Source of the DNA: Lineus longissimus
Lineage: Eukaryota; Nemertea; Pilidiophora; Heteronemertea; Lineidae
NCBI RefSeq assembly: GCF_910592395.1
Contig: NC_088316.1
Coordinates: 7,006,001-7,070,000 of the forward strand
Reading direction: 5' to 3'
Length of the DNA stretch: 64,000 bases
In this document: one piece after another, positions 1-11,590 of the stretch
How the letters are laid out: every line of letters starts with the position of its first letter
Position numbering within the stretch: the stretch's first letter is position 1
Notes under the pieces: model-generated
Databases searched by the model: none
What the model saw: only the letters and a program-made list of their open reading frames with translations
Told to the model about the DNA's origin: nothing
Program-made: the position numbers and the translations under genes

Positions 1-435
1 TCTTTTTGATATTTTTCAGGTATAAGAAGGGTACTAAGGAGATTTTATTTTTATACTCAATAAGCGTATACAATGTTTCATTTCAAGGTCACATGACCTT
101 GAACTTGGCCAAATCAAGCAATTTCACCATAAAAATTAAAGGTGTGACCATGTGATTTTTTTCAATCATTGCAATTTCTGACAAAACAAGGCTAAGAAAT
201 TGACCAAAATGGTGAATTTGGAAAAATAGGCAGAATTTTCGTTTCAATATTTGTGAATTTTGGGGGGAAAATGAGTTTTTTTATGTTTTCTCTCAAAAAG
301 TGAAGAATTCTGACAAAAATTGGATTATATTCAAAATTCACCAATTTGATGCAGATTAACAGTAGAAAATTCATGAATAAGGTGTTTACTACTACTATTT
401 ACAATATTTAGGCCCTGCCAGTGCCTGAACATGTG
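1..435. other. AT-rich non-coding sequence
   Basis: No gene was recognised here; the short minus-strand ORFs read as low-complexity, Phe-rich translations of A/T runs. One visible detail is an inverted pair of AGGTCA half-sites spaced by 2 bp at 86-99. The same TCAAGGTCA-type words recur in the hairpin-headed repeats elsewhere in the window, so this is probably old repeat sequence rather than a regulatory site. Confidence 0.4.
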
Positions 436-835
436 TTTTGGGTGAAAAAATGCATTTTTCTGAACAATAATGCATGATTTTTGCCGAAATGCACAGAACT
501 TGATAAATTTGCCAAAATAGCAATACAAACCCACATAGAATTGATCTTTATATGCAAATAAGGCAATCCTATGCAACTTTGTTGTATCAGGATGTGACTG
601 GGTTGTTGTTTTGGGTAAAAAGAAGCATTTTTCAACCAAAAAACACAATTTCTGCCGAAATTTTTGAAACTTCATAAATATGTCCAAATAACCAGATTAA
701 CCAGGATAGAATTAAACTTTATATACATATGATACCATTTTTGTCAGATAAGAAGGTGACTCAACCACCATTTTGGGTGAAAAATATGTGTTTTTCCACC
801 AAAAAGTACAGTTTTTGCCGTAAATAAAGTGAGAG
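436..835. repeat. Diverged tandem repeat, about 2.5 units of 160-175 bp
   Basis: Units begin with TTTTGGGTGAAAAA or TTTTGGGTAAAAA at 436, 609 and 770. Each carries, in the same order, a CATTTTT word, a TTTTGCCG or TTCTGCCG word, a second CCAAATA-type block and a TTTATAT.CATATGA-type block. Units are clearly diverged. No coding potential was seen. It is likely a degraded satellite or the inside of a repeat element. Confidence 0.5.
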
Positions 836-1974
836 AGAGTCTCTGTTAGACAGCCCAGTTTCTTCCTCCACCTGCAGGAACTGCCAGACTTTATTGTTTA
901 TGCTCAAAAGAAAAAAACAAATTCATTTGAAACAAAAATATTGTCAGTAAATGCCAATAAAGAACTGAATATGACTTCACAATTCAAATCTACTGTCAAT
1001 AAAATAAATTAGAGGGGGTACAAACAATAAATTGGACCAGCTTTTCTTATCTATTTTACGTAGGAACGGCTGCTCGCATCAATTGTTTGCCCTCCCACCG
1101 CACCAAAAAATATCAAACGCCACTTACGCCCTAACTGGGATTGATATTAATAATATTTTTCATCTGGTCTACTTCCATTAATCTACACTTTGTTTTTGTC
1201 AAGAAAATTCCTCATAAATACGTCGATATACGGAAGAACTACGATTTATCAATTTGGGGAAGAACAGCCCAGTGCCAATCTCGCCCGCAGGACGTTAATC
1301 GCGTTACGCCATCACAAAATGTGTTGCGTAGCGACTGTGAATGGCTGGAGACGAGATCGCCACAACACTGCATTTGAGTCATAGAAAAATTACGCGGGGT
1401 GTCATGGAATTTCCCTCGGCGGCGGCTTATTATTGGGTCTATTTCAATGGAATTTTATATTCGTCCTCTCCATTGATTGCTTTGTCATTCTGGGGGGGTT
1501 AGCTGTAATGATTACTCACCGTTTGGCTCTAATTTATCCTAAAAGAGCGGCCGTTCCGTTGCACTGACGGCGGCCATTCGCCCGTGTTTATTTCCCATCG
1601 TTTTGGCGGCTAACCACGTGATATATGTAAATTTAGTGACGAATAAAGGGGATTCCAAATTTTGATTGGATCAGACGATAAATAACACGGCGCGGGAAGT
1701 TTGAATATGCATATTTTTCCTGCATAATTAGGTGAAAACATCGATGACGTCAAAACGTAAACACGGCTTGAAATGGCTGACGCGGCGCTGATTTCTGTGG
1801 TTTTGGCATGGTTTCAAGTCGCGATTGTGGAATAAAAACGCAAAGACATTCCATCAAAACGATGTATTTATTTAATAAAGGTATGAGGAACAACATGGTA
1901 TTAATAATTAGGGATGTTAGCAAGGTTTATATGGTGAATTTGGCGTATTTGTGTGACTATGATTTCGTTACGGT
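836..1974. other. Intergenic stretch without a convincing gene
   Basis: A plus-strand ORF is open at about 1190-1384 with an ATG at 1319, but it is short and matches nothing I recognise. A TGACGTCA (CRE) lies at 1744-1751 within GC-richer sequence, so a promoter nearby is possible. Nothing else is supported. Confidence 0.3.
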
Positions 1975-2340
1975 TCACATGGTCACACGCATGTAGGGTG
2001 TTAATGCATAGGGTTGCCTAAGCCTAAACAACAGAACTTTAAATTTAATTCTGCTGGCTACGGGCAACCAGTGGAGGTCACGGAGAATGGGAGAAATATG
2101 ATCTGATCTTGCAACTCCAGTCACCATCCTCGCTGCACAATTCTGGACCCTTTGCAATGAAGCAACACTCTGCTGAGGTAGACCAATCAGCAGTGCATTC
2201 AGCCCATCCAATGTGCATGTCACGAATGCATTTACAAGCGTAGCAGTTGCATCAGGGGTCAGAAACTTTCTGATCAGACCAATGTTGTGCAGGTGATAAT
2301 AACTGGACCTGCAGATAGATCGTATATGGTACAAACTGAG
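1975..2340 (-). mobile_element. LINE remnant (CR1/L2-like reverse transcriptase 3' end)
   Basis: A minus-strand open frame of about 119 codons matches the C-terminal thumb region of CR1/L2-type LINE reverse transcriptases. It shows the motif series LQRVQNCAARMVT and ILRDLHWLPVASRIKFKVLL, the signature found just before the end of ORF2. The fragment starts abruptly near 2340 and lacks the catalytic palm, so it is a 5'-truncated dead copy. A related but separate CR1-like copy lies at 20393-23930. It will not be active. Confidence 0.8.
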
Positions 2341-2476
2341 GAGGGGAGGCGGTACCGTTGATGGAGTATTGTCATATCATATATATTAAAGTTTACACTC
2401 TCAATATCCATTAGATATCGTGACCTCTCATGGCAACTGGTCAAAAAAGTGCTTGGCAAATTCTGACTGCATCTTC

Positions 2477-2883
2477 GGTCATCCTAAACTGCGTCCACCA
2501 GGTTTAAAGTCAGATATAAAGTCATCAAAATGAAATTTAGTAATCATAAACGAAATAAATACACCATAAACGCATTTCTTGAAAACTTCATGACATTGGG
2601 GTGTAAGATGAGGGAGTTACTATCTAAAATCACAAACCTCCTTTAGTGTTATGAAGCCCTGTCATTGCCTCCAAGTTGAATCCAAGATGGCCGCCGACAG
2701 GGTGGTGGACGCTGGTACATTTTAGGCAATAACTTGCTCATTTTACAAACAAATGTCACGAAATCTTCATGAAACACAGAAAATGTTCTGCTTATTTCAT
2801 TTATTGCCATTAGATTTTATTTTGATAACTCTAAACTTGATTTTAAACCTGGTGGATGCTGGTGGACGCATTTTAGGATGACC
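2477..2883. mobile_element. 407-bp MITE with imperfect TIRs
   Basis: The left end GGTCATCCTAAACTGCGTCC and the reverse complement of the right end GGTCATCCTAAAATGCGTCC differ at one base, and similarity continues through a CACCAGGTTTAAA block. CTGCATC stands at or near both outer flanks (2468-2474 and 2884-2890), suggesting a target duplication of 7-10 bp. No ORF is present. The superfamily is not assigned. Confidence 0.65.
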
Positions 2884-3420
2884 CTGCATCCTTGCATGCG
2901 GCTGCTGTATTCAACCTAACCTGTCATCTGGTCATGCCGGCCATCATCGGCCGATCTCCATTTTAAACTTGTTTTGTATCACATGAAATAGTTGCCATCC
3001 ATCAACATACTTCGCCCACCACAATCACCTAACTGTAAATAATGGCCCTGCTTGAAGAACAACCATACCACGGGACGGCTCAGAACAAAAAATTCACTTA
3101 CTTTTGCGATGAATAATTCAACGATTTCACATGTGCCTTAAACACTATTCTGCACATGCGACTTGCGCATGACCGGAACTTGATCGTCTTATCAACGCCG
3201 TCGCCTCGCTCCAAGGCCCTGCCTGTATTGATCACTATTGTTGCCGCGAAAATTTGTTTGTAGCAAGAATAACTTATAACAACAATGAATCATAAAAGAT
3301 TTCAATTTATTTCTCAGCAAGTGTGTTCCTGTAATCGTTGCTCTTAAGTACGAATTTATCAATTGCGGTCATTTTCAGTCCATTTCCACGGGCCACTTCC
3401 TGTCCAACATGGAAGCTATC
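2884..3420. other. Non-coding; possible NRF1/ETS promoter-like patch
   Basis: No gene is visible. Around 3150-3172 two GCGCATG/CATGCG-like words and ACCGGAAC (an ETS-type core) lie close together, which resembles a metazoan housekeeping promoter. I cannot attach it to a gene. Confidence 0.25.
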
Positions 3421-3544
3421 GAAATTGGCAGGGAATATGGTCGCATAATACGTCTCGTTTGGAGAATGTGCAATGGCGGAAATTGAAATTGGCAGGGAAT
3501 ATGGTCGCATGATACGTCTCGTTTGGATATTGTGTAATGGCGGA
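3421..3544. repeat. 64-bp tandem duplication
   Basis: The block starting GAAATTGGCAGGGAATATGG at 3421 is repeated at 3485 with a few substitutions. Each copy ends in CAATGGCGGA or TAATGGCGGA, a YY1-like word. Two copies are seen. Function is unknown. Confidence 0.7.
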
Positions 3545-3946
3545 TCAAATTTTCACGACCCATCGCCAAACGGCTGTCTCGTCCCCTAAAATATGTTGTT
3601 ATTTCTCGCTAAATAATTCTGAAAATAACACTGCACACCTTTGATGTTTCGATAAACAACTCATTATACTATTTGATTTACTTAATGTCCAGCTTTCCCT
3701 AAACTTCGCGAACACGAATCCACCTGGGTTCTCCAATCACTAATGATATACACAGTGCATTGCATACACCGTAGTCACCTGGAACGGGGTTATAAATTGG
3801 GGGAATTTGCCTAGCTAAACCAAGAGTCTCCTTTCAACCCTACATACGTAGGTTGACGGAGACTAAATGTCAACTCACCTCCAGACGCACCAAGACTTTC
3901 CATGGCATGCTTCCGGATCATTTTCCCCTTTTCTACTTCTTTTTTT
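3545..3946. other. Non-coding stretch, nothing recognised
   Basis: No ORF or repeat of note is visible. The Phe-rich plus-strand ORF starting at 3867 is the antisense of the SANT-like gene exon. Confidence 0.4.
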
Positions 3947-4742
3947 TCAAGTGTTCTTTTTATTTCCTTTTTTAGGGGATGTCGTCTGTGCCTCTGATTT
4001 CAGATCATTTGCCTCCCTTATTAGTTCGTTCCTCTCACTAACCTCCTCATCAGTCCCCGAACTGCAAAAATATACAGGACTGTCACACACAAAGTAGTAA
4101 CAGGCAATCAGATTTATATCGAGGCTTGAAAGAGAATATTTCATTTGAGGAGCAACTTTTATTTTGGATAAAGTTTCAATTATGCAACAAATGTCTTAAT
4201 TTGATTGCTTTCATGAATAACCTAGTAAGATGCAAAAAATGCTTAATCTTGTAATACTAATAGCCTTGATGAGCAATTCCTGAACTTCTATGTGGCAAAC
4301 TGCAGTGCAGGCCTTTTCATTCACGAAAAAAAATAAGTGCAGGAGGCATTCAGACACTTCTGTCCCTTCTGTCCCATTGGTGCTTTGCAAGAGTAGAGTA
4401 AAATTAAAAGCAAATAATGAGATGCAGAGGGAGTCAATCCAATCAAAGGAAAGGTCAGTCTTCTTTCTTCCAAGGACTGCCAACTGATCCCTTTACAAAT
4501 ATTTACGCTCGAATTGATTCCAGTTCGTCCTTTTTGAACTTCAACTGAAGCACACAGAAGCTGTCCATAATCCCTCGTTCCGTTGCCTCCTTCTCCCCTT
4601 CGAATGTCGAATTAAAGCTATTAAGTACATCTCTCAATTTTACTGTGTCTGTGAAAGGATTAGTAGTTACGATTTCTTTCAACAGAGCTATGTCTTTCCC
4701 CATTGTAAACTTGTACAATTTTCGTGGCGTGTTTGTTGCCAT
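3947..4742 (-). CDS. Small SANT/Myb-like DNA-binding protein (two exons)
   Basis: CDS exon 1 is 4742-4507 and exon 2 is 4061-3947, giving 116 residues. The donor GTAAAT follows exon 1 directly, the acceptor TTTTTGCAG precedes exon 2, and the frame closes exactly across the junction (IRA then SGTDEE). The N-terminus (YKFTMGKDIALLKEIVTTNP) matches a widespread invertebrate family of Myb/SANT-like proteins, often transposon-linked, that presumably bind DNA. The usual continuation KKDELESIRASGTDEE is reproduced across the splice. The C-terminus is a short acidic then Lys-rich tail. A further acceptor (CTTTTCAG) stands 4 bp before the ATG, so a 5' UTR exon is expected upstream. It is shorter than most family members and may be a remnant. 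The exact role is unknown. Confidence 0.65.
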
Positions 4743-5447
4743 GTTCTGAAAAGAAGACTATGACATGTCATTGTAAGCAGGTCAGAGTAGACTACACGAG
4801 ACAGACACTTAACACATAAAGGGGCAGGCCGTTCGATTTATTTAATCATGGTCCAGTTAAATAGAAATTCACTTGTACACAATAGTCACTCAGTGCAGTT
4901 ATAATGCGTTGGAATTTGCTGAAACTTGATATTTATGGTGTTTGTAGATCAGTCTACACAACGGTAATTGTGGCGTCTTCAAAGAGATAACAAGTCTCAT
5001 TCGTTGGTTCTTGATTCGTTTAATTCTTGTTACCTTCACTACGTAATACTGTAACACAACAAATAGGAATCATAAGTAAGAATCATAGTACAGAAATTAT
5101 AAAACATCAACAAAGAATCATATCATGAGAAGACAGACGGAGGAAGAAAGGGTTTACATTGTTGTAAAGTCTAAGGATTGTTCTAAACGACAGAGGGGAC
5201 AAAAGAATGTCACATACCACTATTAGTATTACTACATTTAAGAGCTATAACGAATTCTGTACTGTCATTGTACTGTAAAGCGATGACCAGCTTCTTCATT
5301 GATAGCTGCTGCCACCTATCGTTATTGCCAAGAAACAAAATGAAATCAGCATGAGCGAAGCTGCCCCTCATTTCAATAGCCAATTACACCTCTGTTACAT
5401 TGTTTCCTATCATGACAATCAGTTCAGTAAAGTCTATATGCCTTTCG
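4743..5447. other. Sequence between the SANT-like gene and the 9-kb transposon
   Basis: A possible minus-strand exon runs 5371-5218: it opens with ATG, reads GNNDRWQQLSMKKLVIALQY and related residues for 51 codons, and ends at a good donor (GTATGTG). Its frame does not continue into the SANT-like exon and I do not recognise the product. This stretch is the host flank of the 5455 insertion, so it once lay next to position 14527. Otherwise nothing was seen. Confidence 0.3.
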
Positions 5448-5471
5448 CTTTCACTAGGTACCGGCAGCCAA

Positions 5472-6540
5472 ATTTTCAAATTCATGATATGATGTGGAAA
5501 ACTAGTTTTTCCAACTCAGTTTGGTGTCAAATAAACACACACAAAATTTCAGCCCGATCGATTGAACGGTTTTTGAGATCCGAGGGTCAGGGGTACCCCC
5601 CATGCCAGGGGCCCCCGAAATTTCAAAAAAGTGGTTTTTGGAGGCCTATATTTAAAAAAGTAAGTACAATATCCATTTATTTATCCTATTTTCCAGCACT
5701 GCCTACCCCCTAGTATGCAGAAATGCAAATTCACAGCATTTGAAGGTGTAATAAACAAATTATGACCATCCAAAAATGCAATTTTCCTCAATGGCCGCCC
5801 CCTGATTTTGGTGAAAATGGCATTTTTAGGGGGTCATAATACAGAATTTAAAGGTTTCTGATGTCTGAAAGCATTATTTTCCCAATTAGAACTGTGGGGA
5901 CAGTGAGTCTAATTTTTTTGAGGGGCCTGAAAAAATTAATTTTGCAGATATTCACCTCCAAAAATGGCTTCGGGCCAATTTTTGCCTTTCGCCGCGTAAC
6001 ACGAAAAAACGCTCAAAAACCGCCGAAATGGACCATTTTTGAATGGTCAGCAAGAGGTTATTTCTTAAAATAGCTCTGAGATAATTTGTACCTGGGGTAT
6101 ATAATACCTCCTAAATCCAATGAAACCATCCTTTTTTCTCTATCTTTAAGGCTTATAGGAGAAAACCCAGGTCAAATATAGTGAAATTTCAGAAATTGAG
6201 GATTTTTCTGCTTTCTCACTGTCCGCACATTTTTTAGGGAAATTTACATAAAGAAATACCCATAAAGCTAAATAAGCCTGAATACACTTTGAATCATAAA
6301 AAACACATCCTTCCCAAGAGATACTACATGTAATGCAGGCATAGTTGCCCTCTTATAACAAACAAGATCAAGATCCAAGGATCAGCACTTCAGACTGGTG
6401 ACCAAGGAAGCCACTCTCAAATGTGCACTGCCAGCTGCAACAAGCAATGTTAACTCTGGTACTGTCAGTGTCTAGGGTATCTAAACATCTAGGGTAGTCA
6501 TGACTTCTTAACTGAACTTCTAAAACATCACTTGGAACTA
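5472..6540. other. 3' non-coding arm of the 9-kb transposon
   Basis: This is non-coding, rich in T/A runs with scattered CCCCC blocks. Part of it (about 5600-5830) resembles 27870-28080 of the smaller relative in motif order (GTAAG, CTATTTTC, CTACCCC, GACCATC, CAATTTTCC), which supports common descent of the two elements. No gene was seen. Confidence 0.5.
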
Positions 6541-6693
6541 CAGTCAACATTGCCTAAGTCGAACTTGCAGTAGTCAAATTTTGACTAAGTCGAAGCGAAT
6601 TCCCAGGATGTTTCATGCTTTTCTTTTGAATTATCATCACCTGTCCTAAGTCGATTTTGTTCCCAACAGGTTCAACTTAGGCGAGGTTGACTG
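6541..6693. mobile_element. 153-bp pogo/Tigger-like MITE
   Basis: It begins CAGTCAACATTGCCTAAGTC and ends in the near-complement GACTTAGG-type sequence closing with GTTGACTG. The insertion is flanked by TA on both sides (6539-6540, 6694-6695). CAGT-starting TIRs and a TA duplication are typical of pogo/Tigger elements. It is non-coding and lies just 3' of the transposase gene stop, so it inserted into the 9-kb element afterwards. Confidence 0.65.
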
Positions 6694-6724
6694 TAATGTA
6701 CTTCTTCACATATGCTGAGAATGT

Positions 6725-9700
6725 TTAAGCCAGTGCTTTATGATTTACAACTGTCCACATTCTGCCTGTTGCAGTCGTCATCAGGAAATCGGAGTCCACC
6801 ACAAATTTACTGGCAATAGTGTCAATGTAAGGAGATCCAGGCCAATGGTAGGAGTTCTTTCGTACACATTCCATGAAGTTCACCACAGCACTTTCTGGAG
6901 AGATGACCTTCACAACCTCTCCAATGGCGCATTCTGTTTTCCCAACGTTGTCCTCGTAGTAGACTGCGACCCTGGTACCTTGGGCAGTGAACTTGAAGGA
7001 TCCCAACTTATCAAGTGTGGTGTGGACCCGCTTCTGCTTTGCTCCAGGTTCTTCGTCTGCAAATTTGAGAAGATGCAATGAATTGGTGTTCACATGGGAT
7101 CCATTATGTTGTGATACTGACTACAAATGTGTTACCAGGGTACCTTAATGTACTGCTCTAGTCTAAGTGAGCATTTGAATGGTGATACTAGCAGACCCCA
7201 ATGGACTCTGTCATCATAACTATCATCATACCGGAACTGTAGTGTCAGTGTCATGAGTTTAATACATATTCTTCAATTTGGTGTCAACTTGTTGCTGCAC
7301 TGGAAATGAAAAACAACCATTTGGGCAATATCGTGAATAAATGCAACTGCAAAGTTTTCTCATTTACCTTCAAACTCTAATTCACTCTCAGTCTCCTCTT
7401 CATTTTCAGATGATGGCGGCTCATCTGATTCTGAACCATCATAACTGTCTGAATCATCACCATTGATGCTTCCGTAGTCTGAGGAAAGGTATTCGTCATC
7501 ATCCATGGGATTACCAGTACCACCAGTAGCTTCAGGTTCAACATCGTCATCAGCATTGACACTGACATCAGGTTGGGGAGAGGCTGAAGTAAACAAAAAA
7601 AAACATTTCTCTTATTTGTATTCACATGGTCAAGACAAGACTAGTTAACACCCTCAATCATTCCCAAAAACAGTAGAAGAATCAGAAGATGTAGTTGTTT
7701 TCCTTGCCTGAAAACAAGAATGATAATGCATAAAGGTGATAATATTTCAGTTAAAACAACTATCCTTTTATTTTCTAGGTACTTTATGGAATGAAAGTCA
7801 ACTCACCTGGTGCTGCTATCCCAGTCAAGGTTGCCAGGTAAGTCTTCAGGTTCTTTCTGATCTCCTCACATTTCAGCTTGGACGACTTGAATAGAGGATG
7901 TTTGCCACCGAGGACCACCTTGATGTACTGTACTTCGGCATTCAAGGCTGCTTTCTGTGCTGTGATTGTCCTAAAATTCTCTGGTTTCAAAATCCTGTTG
8001 ACATCATGGGGTGTGAGGCAAGGTCCACCATGATTCTTCACCTTCTGAGTGATATCCGCCTTCCGTTTAACAGCTTTTGCTCTTTTTTCTTCAATTTTTC
8101 TGCATCACGATGCTTCTTCCGAAGGGGAGCTGCTTTCTTGGCCGAGAGTGACAGAAGGTGACCCTGCTCTGTTTTCGTCTTTGCTAAAAACCAGGAAGAC
8201 ATCGTCCGATTCCTCTGCATCATATTGATGAAGCTTCTGTAATGAAGTGACGCATGTCTTCTCATGAAGAGGCTGTAGTCTAGATCCCCCAGGTTTTGTT
8301 CTCCGATCAGATTCGTTAGCTGGCAATGGCTCATCTTTTCACGGATGGCTTGGTCCTGAACATCATAGTACCTCCCACCTGGGAGAAAATCCTGTAGCTG
8401 ACGGTCAGTCACAGCAAGGAATCCAGCAAACAAAGCCTGTAGCGTTTTGACGAAAAGTTCTGGTTTCTTCACAGTCTGAGTACAGTGCAGCATGACCTCT
8501 CCGCCTTCAACAGCAAACTCGGGAATCACAGAGTCCTGGTTTTCCAAAATGCCTGAAGCATCTTTTGAGTACAGTTCAAATTTCTCTCTCATGGGGGTTA
8601 TAAACTTGTACAAGTCTAAGTACACTGTTTGACTGGTGATCAACCTCCAGTAAGGCCCAGTTACCATGAAAAACGTGATCCCAACAGCCGAAAGCATGGT
8701 ATCCACATCATCATCCTGGCAATCTGCCAAGACACTCTGCAACTTCAGGTTCGGGGATTCACTGTAGTTCGAGAAAAAGTCCTGAATTCCCTTGCGGTGG
8801 AAATGCAGTGTGCCAGCCCCTTCAAAAAAGTTGTTGAACCTGTTACTTCTGTAGCTTTTCACCAGCGATCGCTCACCCTGCAAGTGACAGTAAGCCTCCC
8901 AGGCGTCTCGACATCCTGACTTGTCATCTCCTCTTGGCCCTAACACGTCGCATGCAGTCCTGATAAACCTGGAAACAGCCGACTCCCCAGCAGAAGAAAA
9001 ACTCTTGAACTGGTTCAGTTTGTCCCGTCCTAGCTTTCCTGTTCCATCCCCAATCGCCTTCTGGAGCTGCTTCAACACCTTCTCACTTTCCGAGCTGAGT
9101 CCCAGCAGAAAGTGAGCATTGCAATATATGAATTCTAGCTGGGCAGACTCATCTCCAATGATTTCCTTTCGCTTCTTGTCGAATTCCCGGTTATATGCTT
9201 TATTCACACTGGCTCGGTCCGACATCAGTGCACTAAGCTTTCTGACCAACTCCTTGAAGGTTGCTTCAGTATCAGCTGCATTTTCAACAAACCCATGAAT
9301 ATCAGCAAGTTCTTTCAAAATAGTTATTGCAGCATCTAGGAGGCTTGAGGCATCTTCTGTCTGCATCATCATGTAACCTAAACTCATGATATTTCCTGAA
9401 GAAAGTGTAATTTGATTCCCCAGGTACTTTCTGTGGTCCCTGCTGGTAGCATCAGAATGCATGTCGTATCGGTCATTTTGTAGTATGGAGTCAGTCACAT
9501 GATATTTGGCTAGAACGTGGCCTCTATCAGCAAAGCGCCCAGTGGTTCTGATGGATGGCAAGTCCTTCATTTCCACTTTGCAGTCAAACAAACAGTTAGC
9601 AATGCATTTTATAGCAGGTGCACAACGCCCAGCTGGAATGTTGACTTCTCCAATCAACTGAATGATACATTTGACGATTTCATTCGAATAGACTGTTCCC

Positions 9701-11575
9701 GATTTTGTGACAAGTTTCCGATTTGATCCGGCAATTGCTTCAAGATCCTCGATCTTAATAATGTATGCATCACACTCACTTTTCAGTTTCGTAATTTCCG
9801 CTTTGAGTGTGCTTTTGTTCGAGCGAAAATTGGAAAGTGCTTTAAGATGTGTACTGCATTCTGTTTGCAACCTTTTCACTTGGTCTTTTAGAGAAGATAT
9901 AACATGTTGACAGCCATTGTCCTTGTGTTGCCTGAGAATTTTCTCATTTTCAGTTACGTTTTTTTCTCGTTCTCTAAGTTTTCGTGCCTTTGTACCATTT
10001 TTATACTGAAGGAGTTCAGACGCAATGTCACCAAATTCAGTCTGTAATTTACTATGTTCCCTTTGCAAGGCTTTCAAATTCAACTCCTCCTTTCTGTCAG
10101 ATAATTCTTTTTCCAAGAGATTTGCACGCTTTGCATGGTGTGAACACTCCTTTGAACACACCCCAAGCTGTTCTCGCAACTCAGAGTTTTCTTTGTTGGA
10201 TTCCTCAAGTCTTCCCTTGAGTGCACGGAGTTCACGTGCCTGTTTCATTGCTGCCAAATTTGCCACATGTTCAGAAGCTGGTTTCACAATCACAGGTTCC
10301 CCATGCTCTTCTTGATCAATGCGATTGTCAGAATCCTCATGTCTATCTTCAGCATCAGTATTGTCCATCACAGGTTCCCCATGCTCTTCTTGATCAATGC
10401 GATTGTCAGAATCCTCATGTCTATCTTCAGCATCAGTATTGTCCATCACAGGTTCCCCATGCTCTTCTTGATCAATGCGATTGTCAGAATCCTCATGTCT
10501 ATCTTCAGCATCAGTATTGTCCATCACAGGTTCCCCATGCTCTTCTTGATCAATGCGATTGTCAGAATCCTCATGTCTATCTTCAGCATCAGTATTGTCC
10601 ATTTTATCAGGTTCAATGTCCACAGGCCTACTTTCAATGACCAACTTGCACAAACTATGTGAAAATTTATCAAATTCACTCACACCGTCTGGCCCCTTTC
10701 TGCTCTTGGATTTGTTCGTCCTGCGATATGTACCCTCAGTTTCGTTCAAAATCTTCGCGAAATCTGTGTCACTCCTCACCAAAGCACCCAGACTTTGAAA
10801 AATGTTCTTAAGCTTTGCAAGCGGAATCTTCTTTTTCTTTGCAAAAGTTTTGATCTCCATGACAAAACCATTTGTGAGCTGGACAGTGTTTCCATATGAC
10901 CTTAGATCCTCTGGATCCCCCAGAATATCTGATTCGTAAATGCCATAGCTATCACTGATGGTGCCCAGGGAATTGAAGCTTAAAGTCACATCGAGAAAGG
11001 GTCCAAATGGTTCACCTGATGTAGCCAAATCTCGTGCTAATTTGACACAATGCTCCACTTTCCAGCGCAGCCTTGACACAGGCAAAGACGGGCAGAGTTT
11101 GCTGAAAAGGTCACGTAGCTCATCCCATGTCTGTCCTTCCTTTTCGCGAATTAGGAATAGCTGTAGGAGTAGTCGGTTGTTGCATCGCACATCAGCAGGC
11201 AGAGCCACCCGCCTTCCACGTCCTTTTGCAGTCGCATTTCTTTTGAAGACTTCAAAATGATCATCACCTGAAATATATATAAGAAGCATAAAAGCATTTT
11301 TCAAAAATAGACAGGACAAAAATTAAAAAGTGCACTCTTGGCAAACTTCCTGGCCAACTTACTTCCTGGTGAAGATGGGTAGGGGAACAAGAAGAAGTGA
11401 AGTGTCAGCACATTTGTCCTAAGAGTTATAACTTCTAATGACCAAGATGAGAACTCTAGTCTAAATATGAATGATGATACTCACACAAAGCAGGAGAGAT
11501 TTGCTCCAGAAAGGCGCAGGTGTCTCCTTCTGGGGTTGTCGTCAATGTCAGGCTATGTCCAGTTCTCAGCTCCAT
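6725..11575 (-). CDS. Transposase-like protein of the 9-kb transposon (four exons, one frameshift)
   Basis: CDS exons are 11575-11485, 11267-7807, 7583-7368 and 7056-6725. All junctions have GT-AG and matching phase. Total length is 4,100 nt; adding one base makes 4,101, or 1,366 residues, so one base is missing. The break is the T run at 8095-8099, where the frame moves from one ending SLRR to one reading KRKADITQKVKNHGG. Architecture by residue, approximately: N-terminal region 1-250; four identical 26-residue acidic repeats at 253-356; coiled coil at 370-530; a catalytic-type core with HSDATSRD (about 636), SDRASVNK (about 713) and YCNAHFLLGL (about 746). The Asp-Asp-CxxH spacing is reminiscent of hAT-type RNase H folds. 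Next come an acidic Asp/Glu/Ser exon and a C-terminal domain (VNFMECVRKNSYHWP) that is also present in the element at 27718. The role is probably transposition of the enclosing element; superfamily assignment is inference. Confidence 0.8.
10291..10602 (-). repeat. Four identical 78-bp tandem repeats inside the transposase ORF
   Basis: Units start at 10291, 10369, 10447 and 10525 and look identical base for base. Each encodes 26 residues beginning MDNTDAEDRHEDSDNR. The repeat keeps frame and adds an acidic low-complexity linker before the coiled coil. Perfect identity implies very recent expansion or ongoing homogenisation. Confidence 0.9.
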
Positions 11576-11590
11576 CACTGTAGTTGTACC

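Noticed and set aside
192-687. Overlapping minus-strand ORFs in AT-rich DNA
   Set aside because: Phe/Ile/Lys low complexity, no splice or family support, overlap a tandem repeat.
1319-1384. MCCVATVNGWRRDRH as a THAP-type zinc finger start
   Set aside because: The cysteine/histidine spacing does not fit and the frame stops after 21 codons.
10221-10662. Plus-strand repeat proteins with QVPHALLDQCDCQ-type units
   Set aside because: Antisense of the 78-bp coding repeats in the minus-strand transposase gene.
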